Program-made: the position numbers and the translations under genes
Part shown: piece after piece, positions 44,983 to 57,626 of the stretch
How the letters are laid out: each line of letters opens with the position of its first letter
Numbering within the stretch: the stretch's first letter is position 1
Notes under the pieces: generated by a model
What the model was told of the DNA's origin: nothing
What the model saw: the letters and a program-made list of their open reading frames with translations, nothing else
The model's database searches: none
From: Karstenula rhodostoma CBS 690.94
Lineage: Eukaryota; Ascomycota; Dothideomycetes; Pleosporales; Didymosphaeriaceae
Length of the DNA stretch: 64,000 nucleotides
Reading direction: 5' to 3'
Assembly (NCBI GenBank): GCA_010093485.1
Contig: MU001511.1
Location: 62,001 to 126,000, forward strand

Positions 44983-47900
44983 GCTGCGCTGGCCGTGCAG
45001 CTACCTCTGCCATGGATGGGGTGCCAAAGCCGACGCCGTGCTACATTTGGACCGCCCGCATTGCCCGCTGCGGGTGGGGGTGGGGGTCTCGCACTGCCTG
45101 TACGTGAGGCCTGTACGTGAGCCGGAAGAGGAAGGCTGGCGGGGTGGTGGGGGATGGCCAAGCCACGGCATTCGCTCGACGACGCCGTGGTGCCCATGGA
45201 GAAAGGCGCACAATATACCAGCCTGCTGTCCTGCTGTCAGCATATGCGCCGCTAGAGACTGAACCCTGTCAGGCGGATAATCGTCGTGCGCGTGCCTATG
45301 CCGTCGACGAAAAGGCGGTAAAGTCGACCTACACGTGTCGTGGTAGCCATCGCTGCTGTGAAAGGGTTGCACTGGACCTGTGGCTGTCGGAACCGACATG
45401 CATACGTCCGACTCTCCGCTATGCATGCTACAACCAAACGCCTTCGTCTGTCTTGACATGTTCGGCCCGAGTCCAGTCGCCGTCTTGAATGCTTGCAGAG
45501 AACACATGGCCTGCTCGCGTGACAACCCAGGGACCAATCGAATCATCTGGGCTTGATCTGTTCAAGTCGCACACGTTTGCACCTTGGAGCTCGACATGTC
45601 CGTTTCAGCCATCATGGCGAGGCATGGGGAGACTCCGTATGGCGGGAAGCGTGAACGGTGAAAACTCACTACCCCGGACCATGGCCTAGCAACAAACGCC
45701 GTCTTTCCACGCATGTATAAAATAGCGGTGTGGCTAGGTGCTGCGGGGAAGCGGTATGGCTAGCGGCGCATGCGCAAGATTCGGGCCGCACCTTTGCTAC
45801 AAGTGAAGAGGCTGTATGAAGAAAGTGTTGGGTCCGAGTCGTGTTGCGTTGTTGCCATGGGAAGCACAGCCGACTTTCGCTTTCTCGCCATGCCATGCGG
45901 GGCACCCGCAAACCTGGAAAGCCAGTGCAAAGGATCGCCTAATCTATCCTTTCCTTGGGTCAATCCTTGGGACAACATCTGCATGGATTCCGCCTTGTGC
46001 CCAGGGTTTGTTTTGGGCTCACTTCTCAACAACCATCTGGGGAGAATGCTGTCTGATACACCTGCATCGTCGGCGTGACGTCCTCTTCCGTCACATTTGT
46101 ACACCAACACCCTAAATTACGGGGGAGTTGACGATCGTCTGTCCACCAACGTTTCGACTTCCTGCCGCCTTGAATCATCTCTGACGCTAGATGTGAACAT
46201 GAAGGGAATCTCCCTGTCTCTATCGGCCCTTCTGAAACAGACAGTTGGGCCGCCAGGCGCAGATCTGATCGGCAATCCATGAAGGTCCTCATTTCTCTGT
46301 GTTGTTGCTCAAAAAGATACCACGAGCATCATGCGATGCAGTCGCTTCCAACATCTGTTGCAGCGCTGGTTCGGATCTTGACCACTGCCGTTGTTCGACG
46401 TTGTACCGAGCAAGCCGGTAAATCTGTGAGCCCATGTCCGTGCTGACAGGCGCGTGTCTGCCAACGTCAATTGACCCAGCGGCCCGCACCGGACACAGCT
46501 CCGACAGCTCAAATCCACGCGGGCCATCATTTTAGTGCCAGGGACGGACACGTTCGCGAAACCTTAAAATCACTGATCTAGAGCTAGAGGACGGCCATTC
46601 CAGACTGCGTCAGCATCATTGGTCGTCTGAGTATAATTCCGTGCGGCTGGCGCCCAAGGCAAATAAATAGGTGATCCGCAGACGCCTCGCTGTTGTAGGC
46701 GTCATAAAGCAAGTTTTGGGATCTAACGATCCATCATAATAAGTTTCAGAGTATGAAGAACTGGGAGATGATTGGCAGGAGCGGCAAAGACTGGATTGCA
46801 CAACTTAATTGTACGCTGCATGAAGAGTGCGTAGTTCTTCCAGGAGGCTCCGCACTGAATAGCTGGTCTGATTCATGACATATTTGACCGAGTATCCCTG
46901 TCGATCATGGTTAGCGTACGCGGACAAGTGCGGATGGCATGCATCAGGGGACAAACAGCTGCAAAGCATATCCTTCGGGGTCTTCGTTCGTCTAAGTTAC
47001 GTGTCGGCAAAGCTAATTAGAGAGCTGCTTGGAACTTTTGAACTAACTCCGATGGCCCGGCTTAGCTACCACGTGACTGAAAACGATCAGACTCCCAGAA
47101 GGTAGCTAGTTGGCAACTGGAACCCAATTATTACTGATCAGCGAGGAGGCCTCCATATTGTTGGAACGCGCACATCGTATGATGTTGATCAAGCAGCTAG
47201 CTCTTTCATCCATGACGACCTCCCCGAAGCAGCGTCCCGTCAGCCCCAAAAAGTCATGTGACAGCCAATATGGATTTGCCGGCGACAGTGTGGATTCGAA
47301 GCCCTTGTCCGGATTTTCAAACCGTACAGGCTCGAATTGAAGAGTCTGCCGCCTTAGTCTGTCGACATTTGCGAGTCGATCAATCTGATAAACGTTTAGT
47401 GCAGGATCGCAAAAAAGGTGGCTCACCGACTTGTGGATGCGAAAGCGATCCCGTGCCGCGCCCTCGGAATTCACCTGAACCCGGCACGTGCACTGCTCCA
47501 TGTCATGTCCGAGAAACCAGTTGCGTTGTCCTTTGAAGCCCCGAGTTCACTTCTCTCGGAAGTCGAGGAGCGGTACAACAGGAAGATGTGACCATGCTGT
47601 GCTTTGACTTTTGGCTGCAGATCTAGTGCAACCCGCCATTCGGGTTAAGTTCGCGACCGTTGGGTTGGGTAGGTGAAGGTAGGCAAAGGTAGGCAAAGCG
47701 CCCGGGGCGGAGCTAAAATTGAGTTTGGTGTCAGCAAAACGAGCGACGGTTGAGGCGACATGCGATTGAAACGCTTAGTGGCTTGCTTTTGGCTTTGGCA
47801 GCCAGCAAAGCGGAAATCATTCGCTTGTGATACTTTTGTCTGTACTGAGGACACTCAACTCAGCTTATGCTAAATTACATGGCAACCGAATGAAGGCATG

Positions 47901-48217
47901 CTGCGAAAAAAACAGGCTGATAAACATTGACAAGTTCCGTGAGGAGATGGACTCTAATGAAAGAGCTCTATATGATGTAAAAGATAGATGATGATGGTGC
48001 CGTGAACAGTAATGGCTAGACAAGTAGAGAATGTACAGTACTTGTGGGCCTCTGCCGGATAGCGGCACAAGGAAATCAATACAGGATCGAGCCACCCAGT
48101 GCGTTGCCAAAGATGCAAGAGCCACTTTTCGTGGGCTTTGGGTATCAGAACTTCGAAAGAAAAAGTGAACGCAAGACTCTATGTCTCATTGTAATGGTCG
48201 AGCAGATGCCGCACCCA

Positions 48218-49022
48218 TCATCGGTTCTCCCGTAGCTGGCCAGGAGCCGGTGCCCAATTCCTTTGCTCGTAGCGAGCTGTATCGGAAGCGAACGTATTGT
48301 GTAACGGAGGTTGCTGGGCCGAATAATGATGGTGTGGTTGCACTTGCCCATGGGACGGCGTGCCGGTGGCTGCGGCGTTCACTGAAGAAAATGTAGCGGC
48401 AGGATGGCTTGAGGATGAGGGCCCCGTGCCGTTTAAAGTTGCAGATGTCTGCCCTAACGGAGGATGGTACGTACTAGTTCTCCTTCGCACGTTCCTGTCC
48501 GACTCTACATCGTCGTCGTCGTCGTATGCGGAATATGGCGATCCTGCAGAGCCCCCGCCGGTATTGGACGACGCAGCATTCGAGTGAGAGACGGATGGCC
48601 GCCTCAGTCGCGGCGAAGGAGGTCGTCCATAATGTCGGTCCGCACCAGGCTGCTGATAGACAATGTTCTGGAAATAGTCTCGCTCGTTTCGATAAAATTC
48701 CCTATCTTCAAGAGCATCGCGCAACTGTTGCTCTAAGCGCGCAATGCTCATGGAGGCTTCCCGCTCCTTTTCCTTTCGGCGTGCGCGAAATCGCGCCGAT
48801 GCGCCGGCGTTGCGCTTCCTCTTTTCGTCAGCAACCTTAGAAGCAGCTTGAACGTCAACAGGAATTTGTACATGATGTCCCTGCTGGCTTTTGATTGTCA
48901 TAATCTGAATGCTACTCTGACCTGTCGGAGCCATGGATATCCGACCACGGTCCGTATCCACAGCCATAGGTATCTGATGGGCTTCCTGCATTGGCGCATG
49001 ACCCGGGGCGGGTACGTAATGG

Positions 49023-49062
<40 letters not shown>

Positions 49063-50134
49063 GGCTGCCAGCATCGATTTGGCTCGACGCGACAGAAGCG
49101 GGTTGACTGTAGGGGGAAAATCCTGCGATGGGACTGGCACTTCCGGATTGAGGAAAGCCCATACTCGGTCGTCGAAGGTCGTTGCGGACCATGGTTGGAG
49201 GCGGGGTCGGGACAGTAGGGAAGTAGGCAGCGCGGAAACCAACACCTACAACGGGGGGAGTGGGTAACGCTGGCTGCGAAGTTATGGTATCCATGGCGGA
49301 TGGCCGTCCACTCGGCGAGATGAAGGGAGATTGATGAGCGTCAATGGTGCCTGTCGGAGGGTTCAGAACACTTAGACTCTGGGTACGATGTACGGTGGGG
49401 GATAGCGGACCCCTCCGTGGGTGAAGAGGCTGTTGGAACTGCCTGACAGGCATCATGTCGTCTTGTGTGGACTCAATACTGGCTGTGCGGCTGATGGAGG
49501 GCAGATTGGGTGGTGTCAAATGCTCGACGGGTGAGGGGAGTTCTGCATGTGATGCACTCCGGCGTTGGCTTCGCTGCTGTTCGAGCAAGTCGGCCTGGGG
49601 ATTCAAGATGGAATGCATTCCCAACGGACCTCCCGGTCTCCGCTCGGATAGAGGTGGGGTGCTGGACATGTGGCGAAGCGGAGGTAGGGAAAATGAAGCG
49701 CTGGGGGATGCATCGCGAGGACTGTCTCGCTGCAGGGCGTGTACAATCGGGTGGGGATGCGTTGGTGAGACCTGGGGAGTTGTCTGAACAAGGCGGCGAG
49801 GCCCATCTTCTCCGGTGTGAGCTTGGTGCGCGGCCCCCGTTGGCCTCGACATAGGGAGCTGTCGGTCAAAGCCCCGCTGGCCACCAAGGGCCCACCATGA
49901 ACGGTCTGGCTCGGGGATGTCGAGTCTGGGAGGAAGCACGGGACGGACCAAATGTTGCTTTTCAGGTGTCCGGGCAGGTGTCAGTGGGCGTTGGAACGAG
50001 TGAGGGTAATGACTGTAGGGGTCTTGAACGGCGGGGAGTGTTTGGGCAGCCAGATTGGAGGGTGTGAAGGGTGTCGTCGTTGCGGACAACACACTAGGTG
50101 GAATGAAGACAGCGGACGGGGCTATGGCGGGCAA
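48218..50134 (-). CDS. bZIP transcription factor with polyglutamine tract (5' end unresolved)
   Basis: Nuclear DNA-binding regulator. The open frame spans 638 codons. The bZIP lies near residues 435-500: basic region KRKRNAGASARFRARRKEKERE, containing the Asn-x2-Ala-Ser-x-Arg core, followed by a leucine-zipper-like coil (LEQQLRDALEDREFYRNER). A run of about 13 Gln precedes it (about 358-370, from a CAA array at about 49,020-49,063). Long Pro/Ser/Gln-rich stretches on both sides look like activation or disordered regions. The frame starts at TTG and its first in-frame ATG is at 49,852 (codon 95), yet residues before it (PYSHYPHSFQRPLTPARTP...DRSWWALGGQR) look coding. A small upstream exon spliced at the CATAG near 50,122 is therefore likely but was not found. 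Its target pathway is unknown. Confidence 0.8.
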
Positions 50135-50646
50135 CAGCGGGTGAGATCAGAAGGTGCAAAGGCCAGTCGCCATGCTATGGTTGGGGAGGGCAGCAGGAGG
50201 AGAAACGAAGGATGGCAGCGGTGGTGGATCGAGGGTCGAGGGTCGAGGGTCGAGGGGGCGGGCAGGGTAGGGTCGGGCGTAGGCGCAACGAGGGTGAAGA
50301 TGCGGTGAGTTGGGCTTGGAGGGCTTGTGGTGACGGGGAGCGAGCAAATCATGCCAATAAGAAGCACGGTGGGCATGCCCCTGTCGGCAGGAAGCACACA
50401 GCAAGCACAAAAGTACAGTACATGACGGACCCGGGCGGGGGCGCTAGGCAGAGGCAGAGGCAGAGGCGCTGGACGCTGGGCGGTGACAGCAGGCGTCGGC
50501 CAGGGCATCCCAGGCCGCGCTGGCACGGGGACGCAGGCTACTGCACGGAGCGCGCCCCTGGGCGGAAGGCGGGATGGGGCACGAGTGGGCTTTTCTTGGT
50601 GCCCAAAGCGACGCAAGCGCATGGTGCAACGGGACAGGGGCCGGGT

Positions 50647-50694
50647 GCATTTGCATTTGCATTTGCATTTGCATTTGCATTTGCATTTGCATTT
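50647..50694. repeat. Perfect hexamer microsatellite (GCATTT)8
   Basis: Eight exact GCATTT copies. Each junction contains ATTTGCAT. It lies about 0.5 kb upstream of the bZIP open frame. Confidence 0.95.
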
Positions 50695-51025
50695 GCGCGT
50701 GATGGATGGCGCCGGCACCGTCGGTGGAGGAGGAGCGCTGCGAGACGGCGTCGGCCACCAGCGCCGACATGGGCCCGTCGCCGAGGGAGTCGAGTCGCGT
50801 CGCGGGCCTGTGCCGTGGGCCGTGGCCTGTGCCGCCGGAGGATATGTCCGCCAGCGATGTGCAGCCTGCACGCCATCTTCCCCACCGCTGCCTGCCGGTA
50901 GTGTGTCAGCGAGCCGTGAAGAGACAGGCGCAGGCGTGCCGCAGACAACGACGAGCTGCACGGCGCTGTGGCGACGTCGCGACTACGAGGACCGGTGGGC
51001 GGCGCGCAGTGTGGGATGCATGCGC

Positions 51026-51052
51026 GGTGGTGGTGGTGGTGGTGGTGGTGGT
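51026..51052. repeat. (GGT)n trinucleotide repeat
   Basis: About nine GGT units in the bZIP upstream region; CACC-rich on the strand of that gene. Confidence 0.9.
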
Positions 51053-51211
51053 GTACTGCACAGCGCGCCTTCCCCACGCGACCGTGGGGGTGGTTCCTTC
51101 CCCATCATCTCGTCACCGTCCTGCGTGCCTGCCTGTCCTGGCTGTCGTCGGTCCATCCATCCAACACGGCGTCGCCTCGCACCATTGCACCATCGCACCA
51201 CCGCCCGCCTA

Positions 51212-51320
51212 TCTCTCTTCTTTTCTTTTCTTTTCTTTTCTCTTCTCTTCTCTTCTTTTCTTTTCTTTTCTCTTCTTTTCTTTTCTTTTCTCTTCTCTTC
51301 TTTTCTTTTCTTTTCTTTTC
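51212..51320. repeat. 109-nt uninterrupted polypyrimidine tract (TTTTC/TCTTC units)
   Basis: Every base from about 51,212 to 51,320 is T or C on the plus strand, built of TTTTC and TCTTC pentamers. The purine strand is the strand on which the bZIP gene is transcribed. Long mirror-like purine/pyrimidine tracts can form triplex DNA. Confidence 0.9.
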
Positions 51321-54300
51321 GTCTCCGTCTTCTTTTGTTCCCTGCCGCAGGAACTGGCCACATCATGTGCACTGCACATCCGCGAATGGCCCCAGAGCCG
51401 CACGTGGAGCCTGCCCTGCACATCACAATCGTCCCGTCATGGCACCGCAACACGCTCGCGCGTCACGGGGACAAGGTTTCGCCCGTTGCAGCCCGGGCGG
51501 GCGTAGCGCGTCATAGCGCGGTCCAGCACCGTGGGCCGTCGCTGTGGGATCGTCGGCTGGCCGTTTGGCAGTCATGGAAGCTTCGGCGCCAGAACTAGAA
51601 GCTGCTCCTCCACCACTTTCTCCGGCTCCGCGCCGTCGGGTCCGTCCGAGCTCGCGCGAATTTCAGGAGCTGCACGCTTGCAACTTGCAAAGCTGCCGTC
51701 CGTGCCTCGTCACGCGTGCGCCCAACTGTGTCTTGACTCTCCAGCCGCGTGAAGCGTCTTTGCCCAACCAAACAGGAATCCGCTTCCAAACGAGATGACT
51801 CCTGCTGCCATTACTCAGCTGCTGTTTGCAAGCACTCGATGCAAGCTGCAGCTAGACACAACACCTCCGAAGACGCAATCACCCCGCCTGCGTCCTCCCC
51901 GTTGTCCAAGGGCCGTCCACGCAAGTCATTTCCATGTGCAGTAAACCTCCGCTAATTTTGCCTTGCGAGCCAGGATGTGCCCTGCACGCGCACGTTGCTC
52001 CTGATGTGCGCCATGCACAACAACGCATCCTGTAGCAACGTAGCGGCCATCTGCACAACATATATCATCTTGCTTCATCATGCCCTTGAGCCGGATAGCA
52101 ATGAAACATAAAGATGACATGTACACGCAGTGGCCTCGGTGCTCACGCCTGTGAAATCGACCACCATTGTCACGCTGGTGCGACCGCACCCTGGCTTTTA
52201 TTGAAAATCCAGCGCTGCCGTTGGTTGCTATTTAACCCTGGGGGTCCAATGCTGTCAGAGATGCTGTCTAGATCGTCACACCGAGGCAATCACGATTTAC
52301 CCGGTGACAAGATTTCTCCCTCACAGGATCGGCTCGCTCCACTTCCTGGCCCGTGCCAGATTCGAACGACCGTAGAAGCTGCCAAGCATCTATGCTTCTA
52401 TTGTCGTTCATTTCACACGCGTCAACCTTGTGCGATCCGACTTTGACTCCATCCGAAACACAATCACATCGCAGACTGGTACTCGAAACAATGCCGAAAG
52501 CTGATCAAAAGTGTCAACCCTTCACGTTGGAGCAGCGCAGAGAAGATTATCCTTGCCGGAAGACCTCACCTCGTAACAGAACGACCTCATGAAGCTCGAC
52601 TCGCATCAATATACACTATAGCCTATAGGCAGCTGTTCGCTCACAACTGATTCAACATGCTTCGACCCCTCTCGTCAAACCGTGACGCCAGCGCTCCTTC
52701 AGCTGTCCGGTTATTATCAGGCTGACTCTGCACGTTTTCCCACGCCGATGGAACTCGGTTGGGCATAGTGGCACCAGCTGGCCTTGGAGAGACTTTCGCA
52801 CAGACCCACAGTCAGTCCGACCTGAATATCTCTGCGTGCATGGCAATGTGTATTTGCACAATCCGACTGTGCGGTTGTTGCGACCTCACCACCCACATAT
52901 ACGCTAACGTACATGCTTCCTGTGCCGGTAGCAGTCCCGCTGACGGACCGAATGTACACATAAGTGATCGTGGCGCTCGTTACACGGTGAAGCAGTGACA
53001 CGTTGCAACGATTGGCGACAAGAAGCATTGTCGAATCAATGCTTGAACACCAGTAAAACGAAACCCGGCTACTCTGTCATAGTCTGGACAGCACGTACCA
53101 GATGCCTCGGTATCCATGTGCGTAGGGCGCACATGAGAGTGGCACCTCTTCCGAGGACGCATTTCGTGCATCCCAACGTACGCAAACTGGAATAACAGAA
53201 GCAGCATGCGAACCTTGATATAAATATGCGTTTGGCAAAGTACTTGCTCATTATACAATGACAACTAGTTCTAGGTATCATGCGTACGACTTCTCAGTTG
53301 CAATGGTGTCGCAACACCGCGGGAGCCCAGCTGGCCATGTTTGCGTCAAGTCCGGCCTGCCTGATGAGGCTTTCATAGAGGTATAATGGTCGAATTAGAC
53401 AGCTACCGATTTCCCGAAAACCTTGTGATCATACCGACAGGGGAATATATTACCCCGTATCAAAGGCTGAATGCGCCTACGACGGCATCTACCACGTTGG
53501 CTCACGCGTTGGTTCCCAATCTGCAGCACGCCGGGCCCTTTGCAGACACTGACTCGACGAGGATCACAGCCACCGCAACGGCATTCTTCTGCGATGGGCC
53601 TCTGCCTTCTCCGATCAAGTCATCACAACGGCTGCGGATCAGTGTCATTTCTCCAGGGCCCCTGGGTTCTAGTGCAGCAACTGCACAACTGAGATCAGCA
53701 ATTATTCAAAGTTGTTAACGTTGAGCGCGGTCTTTTTCTTGATTCGTGTGTTTCTTTGATATCTGCCCCGGGTAAGTCGGTGCTTTCCTCATTCAGCGAT
53801 CTCGGACTTTCCAACAGCCCTGTCATCATGTCTCTGTTCTCGCTTGAATGTTCCGTGTTTGCGCATCACGGGCGTAAATCATCCAAATGACAAGCATTAA
53901 GAACGAGTTGCAAAAACGCTCCTGCTTCGTCTACGGAGATTGCTTCGCGGATTTTTTTGGCTGGTGAAGGGACTCCCCCTTCGCGCTGGGTTCGTGCTCC
54001 TCCGACGAGTGTAGATCAGGGACAGATACTTCAGTCTCTCAGGGGTTCGGGGGACTGGTGCGCTCCACCTAGCAGGGGGCAAATTCCTTGTAAAAGGCCA
54101 CTCAAGGGCTTTGCGAACTTGGACGAACTATTCTCCCGAACCCGCTAGTTGACTGTACAGTAACCTCGATGGCTCGGAGGCCTAGTATCGGACCAAGAAG
54201 GGAGGAGCATAGGGTTATCAGAGATGTTTTTTGGATGTGTATTGCGCAAGCTAGCTCTTGCAGTCCTGCAGAGACCTCACGCTAGGCTTCCGAACGGGAG

Positions 54301-54880
54301 GTGGGACTGTACGTACATGTATGGCATGTGCAACTGACGTCGCTTCGATTGTCAGCACTAGAGCATGGCAAAACGGCGCTCATCATCACTTCAATCCCCT
54401 GAGCCGACCAGTGCGGCTACTTTGGATAGACTCGTTGGACTACCATCGTGCTGTCTGGCTGGATGCAACGCGCTATGCACGATTGACGTGGCAGACTCAC
54501 CATACAGCTCAGAATCAACTCGACTACGCCGCAGTGGCGATATTAGCGTTCTCACACAGATGAGCAAGGAACCTTTCCAGCTCTTCGGACGCCCTAAAAC
54601 GACTCGCCTGTCTGCCTAGTCCATGTCTGTGGCAGTGCAACGGCGCTGTAGGAATGTTCCACTTCTCCGGAGGAATGTGTAACAGGCTTTCATCGCGACG
54701 CCGCGCACTCAACGGTAGCCTGGTGCTGCAAGGCCATCACGAGCTTGGAAAATCGACTTGATGGTAAAAAATGTCTAGAGTCTGACAGAAGAATGAATCG
54801 GCCTCATTGTGGATATCATAATTGATAGAGGGGACGTTGACAAAATGCTGGAAACAGCATGCAGAATCAGTCGAACGCGA

Positions 54881-56983
54881 TTAGGTACACAGTCCAATGA
54901 GTAACCAGCTGAACCCCCTATTCCTCGGTGCTGACCCCGTTCTCTTATACTGACGTCCTCCACCTCCGACACGTTCTGTCATCGTCGCCCCCGCCTTTTC
55001 TGAGCCTGTACCAGCATCCTCGCCATTCTCGAGCAGCTCCAAGATGGCTTCATGCGCAAGCTTTTCCTTCTCTGCTTCTGAAATACCATACCATCGAGAA
55101 GCAATGTGCTCGTCGCCGAAGAGAACACCGATTTCTTCCAAGGTTCTTCCCTTCGTTTCTGGGAATCTACAACTTGAGGTTAGCATTGGCATAAAATCAT
55201 CAGAAGTGTTTACTTACAAGAAGTATATAAGGACAATGTAACGACCGACGGACATATCAGAACCGCCATCTGATCTTTTCCAACGCCACGGGGGCCCCTA
55301 CGAGCGTGATCTCGCTCGCGAGATAGAATGCCGAGAGACCCAGTACGACGCCCTGCGGCCGGGTTCGGGAAGATCTCTGCGACGTAGACGTATCTGCCAA
55401 CGTCAGTTGCCGACCTTTCCCAAACCCCAGATGGATGGACATACTGCGTAGCGTCGATGGAGAAGCACCACCAGAAGATATAGAAGAAGATGAAGAATAC
55501 GGTTGCCCTTAGTCCTGCTACGTTGGTCGTTCCTAGATACTCGGCTGTCAGCGGACTTCTCTTCGAAAAATTTCACGGTGGCGCACACCCCCCGTGTTCC
55601 TTGCGTGGAACGCGCAGAGGTAGCGCATCACCTGCACGACCGCTGCCGTCAATTCACAAAGAAACATCATACTATACGCGCGGTTGCAATGTCAGCATGC
55701 ATTAATTTGCGGAGACGACTGCTTGTTTCGGCAATCACGTACCAAGCGGTACAGCCCGTTGAACCGATCAACATGAACGTCCTACGCCCAAACATATCGC
55801 GTCCAAATGTTCCCGAAGATGGTGAAGGTCGTCCAGCATGCGTTAAGCAATAAAGGGACGAAACCAGTCAAGCCAAGCGATGCGTAAAACAGCACATCAT
55901 AGCTGTCAACAGTCAGCGAATCATCCTGCTGTTATCATTCCACTCCCCTTACTTGGTCATTACCTGACTCATAAATTAGCTCTTTGTTATTCAGTCTGTA
56001 GAAAGAGGTAGTTTGGGTAGGTAGGGATGATATCTCATCTGCTCAACTTACGAAGATTCCCAACAACCGATCACCCCACATCGGAAGGAAACTTACCAGC
56101 GCGCGGCGACGGTTTGCAGGCGTACGGAAGAGCTCAAAGCGACGGACCAGCATAGTCCTGTTCAGCTCATACTGCTTCTCGATAAGGAAGAATTCCTCGT
56201 GGGCGCGGACATGGTTTGGGTCATTCGAGGAGGCGTGGGGTTTCTTCACCACTTCCAATGCCTCTTCGCGGCGGTCCTGCTGCAGAAGCCATCGCGGCGA
56301 AATTGGGATGAACTTCCAGCCACCCAGGACCATAAGTGGGAAGAAACACTGGAACGCGAGAGGAAACCGCCACGTGAACTGGGCAGTGGGCGAGTACGCA
56401 GGGATGAAGAAGCACACGAAGCCGAGCCAGCCAGCCAGCCAGGGTGTAGCAAAAGGCATATACGATGCCCGTCATACAGACCATTGTGCCTCTTGTTTCT
56501 GGCGTCGAGATTTCGGCTTGGTACATTGGGATGACGCAAGCTAGCATTACTGCGCCCCAGCCCGCGATGAACCTGCCGACGAAGAACATGGCTACGTTGT
56601 ATGCGCTGCCGCAGAGGGCGCCGCCTACGATGACTACACAGCCGCCCGTCATGCTGTACTTCCGGGAGTATTTTTCAGAGATCCAGGCGTTGAAGAGGCA
56701 GCCGAAGATTGCACCGGCGCTTTTCACGTCGTTCAAGGCTCCAATCATGTTCATGGTATGCGCATAGCCTGCGTTGCGTCTTAATGACCGGTTCTGCTCG
56801 CGAGCCATGAAGGGAGTATACCTGGTGCACCTGCCGGCGCAAGATTGAAGTATAGAAGTTCGGCTGTCCAACCGTAGACCCGATGATTGCAAGGCCATAG
56901 GCCGTCGATATGGTGCCCAGTCCTACCAAGATAACAAGCAAGAGAGTGTACGTGTTCACCCTGAGGTGACTCAATCCGCCCAT
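54881..56983 (-). pseudogene. MFS sugar transporter pseudogene
   Basis: Remains of a 12-helix major-facilitator sugar/proton symporter. The start at 56,983 (MGGLSHLRVNTYTLLLV), GALNDVKSAGAIFG, GRFIAGWGAVM, IPMYQAEISTPETRGTMV, WRFPLAFQCFFPLM and the C-terminal PETKGRTLEEIG are all typical. An intron at 56,769-56,821 and others (GTAAGT after GIF; GTAAGT before FPETKG) are still recognisable. The frame is broken several times. A 4-nt loss lies near 56,838-56,852, before the APAGAPG segment. A fourth AGCC unit at 56,425-56,440 gives a +4 shift, where three would give AGWLGF. A deletion removes most of the VDRFGRR loop near 55,790. A frame switch around 55,340-55,380 changes frame between AEIFP and RPQG. 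Multiple indels argue against sequencing error alone. Ancestral substrate probably a hexose or related sugar. Confidence 0.82.
56425..56440. repeat. (AGCC)4 slippage site in the transporter
   Basis: Four tandem AGCC units followed by AGG. The family protein needs three units for the frame TLAGWLGF; the extra unit causes a 4-nt frameshift. Confidence 0.85.
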
Positions 56984-57626
56984 CTTGACGCCTTACACTA
57001 CGATGAGATAAATCGACCTATAGACTTCACTCAGGCAAAAGAGGAACGTGCTTTCGGCTCCAAAATGGATGTCTACACGCAAGATACTGGGTGCTTATGC
57101 TCCGCCTCTGGAGTAGCTCACCCGCTGTGGGGTAGTACATGCCGTATAGTAGCTGTTCCCGAACAACACCACGCGTATAGCGCACTTGTCTAGCATGCGT
57201 TAGCTGCCGATTCTCCTTACTCATGGAAGGCTAGTGGTGAGGTGCAACGAATTGTACTGGCGGTAGAGCTGTCGAACATGTCGAGTCAACTGTAGGTACT
57301 ACTGGGGACAGGCGCGTGATGCGCAAACGATTCATTAGCAGACAAACACTGAAATTTACCGGATCTTTCCATCTTGGTAATTTTGAAACAAAGATGAAGA
57401 CAATGCTGAGAACCATTGCGATGCAGTGACGCAGCGACTGGAAGATGGTGATGGTGGTGGAGGACAGCGATGATGTCAGCCAAAAAGCTCACTTTTTACG
57501 AGATATACTCCTGTCAATTTAAATATCTAAAGCTTAGCTTAACAACAATAAAGCGATTGCTTCTCGCAATGGAAGGCTAATGTATTTGATGCTCTACACT
57601 CTTACTGAATTCAATTTAACAACTGT
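56984..57626. other. Intergenic, no gene seen
   Basis: About 640 bp between the transporter start and the peptidase 3' end. Short frames only, including a His-run from a CACCAT repeat at about 57,445-57,465. Confidence 0.5.

Larger units (their letters stand above)
43822..48217. other. Long intergenic region with microsatellites; no supported gene
   Basis: About 4.4 kb. Several open frames of 100-300 codons exist (for example 43,854-44,747 plus, 43,763-44,254 minus, 47,106-47,501 minus), but they overlap one another, lack family motifs and are low in complexity. It contains a CATCCAG tandem array, a CGTCGTCCCG array, and TGCCACC repeats at about 44,766-44,788. A non-coding transcript or a small unknown gene cannot be ruled out. 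Confidence 0.45.
50135..54880. other. Long intergenic region rich in simple repeats; no supported gene
   Basis: About 4.7 kb upstream of the bZIP gene. It includes a GGGTCGA heptamer array (50,228-50,255), GCATTT, GGT and pyrimidine repeats listed separately. Frames such as 50,483-51,598 plus and 50,122-50,961 minus are low-complexity translations of these repeats. From 51,600 to 54,880 only short frames occur; 53,957-54,148 plus gives a 63-residue Pro/Arg-rich peptide I cannot place. Part may be a long bZIP leader with its missing first exon. Confidence 0.45.

Noticed and set aside
47106..47501. 131-codon minus-strand frame
   Set aside because: Has an ATG but no family resemblance; overlapping plus frames of similar length suggest chance.
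50483..51598. 371-codon plus-strand open frame
   Set aside because: Its sequence is mostly the translation of GCATTT, GGT and TTTTC repeats (His-Leu, Gly and Phe-Leu runs); no domain.
52340..52385. Possible tRNA from a GTTCGAATC-like T-loop on the minus strand
   Set aside because: The T-arm stem does not pair and no acceptor or anticodon arms could be built.
53957..54148. 63-residue plus-strand peptide, possible transposon fragment
   Set aside because: No recognised family and no repeat partner in the window; too short to support.
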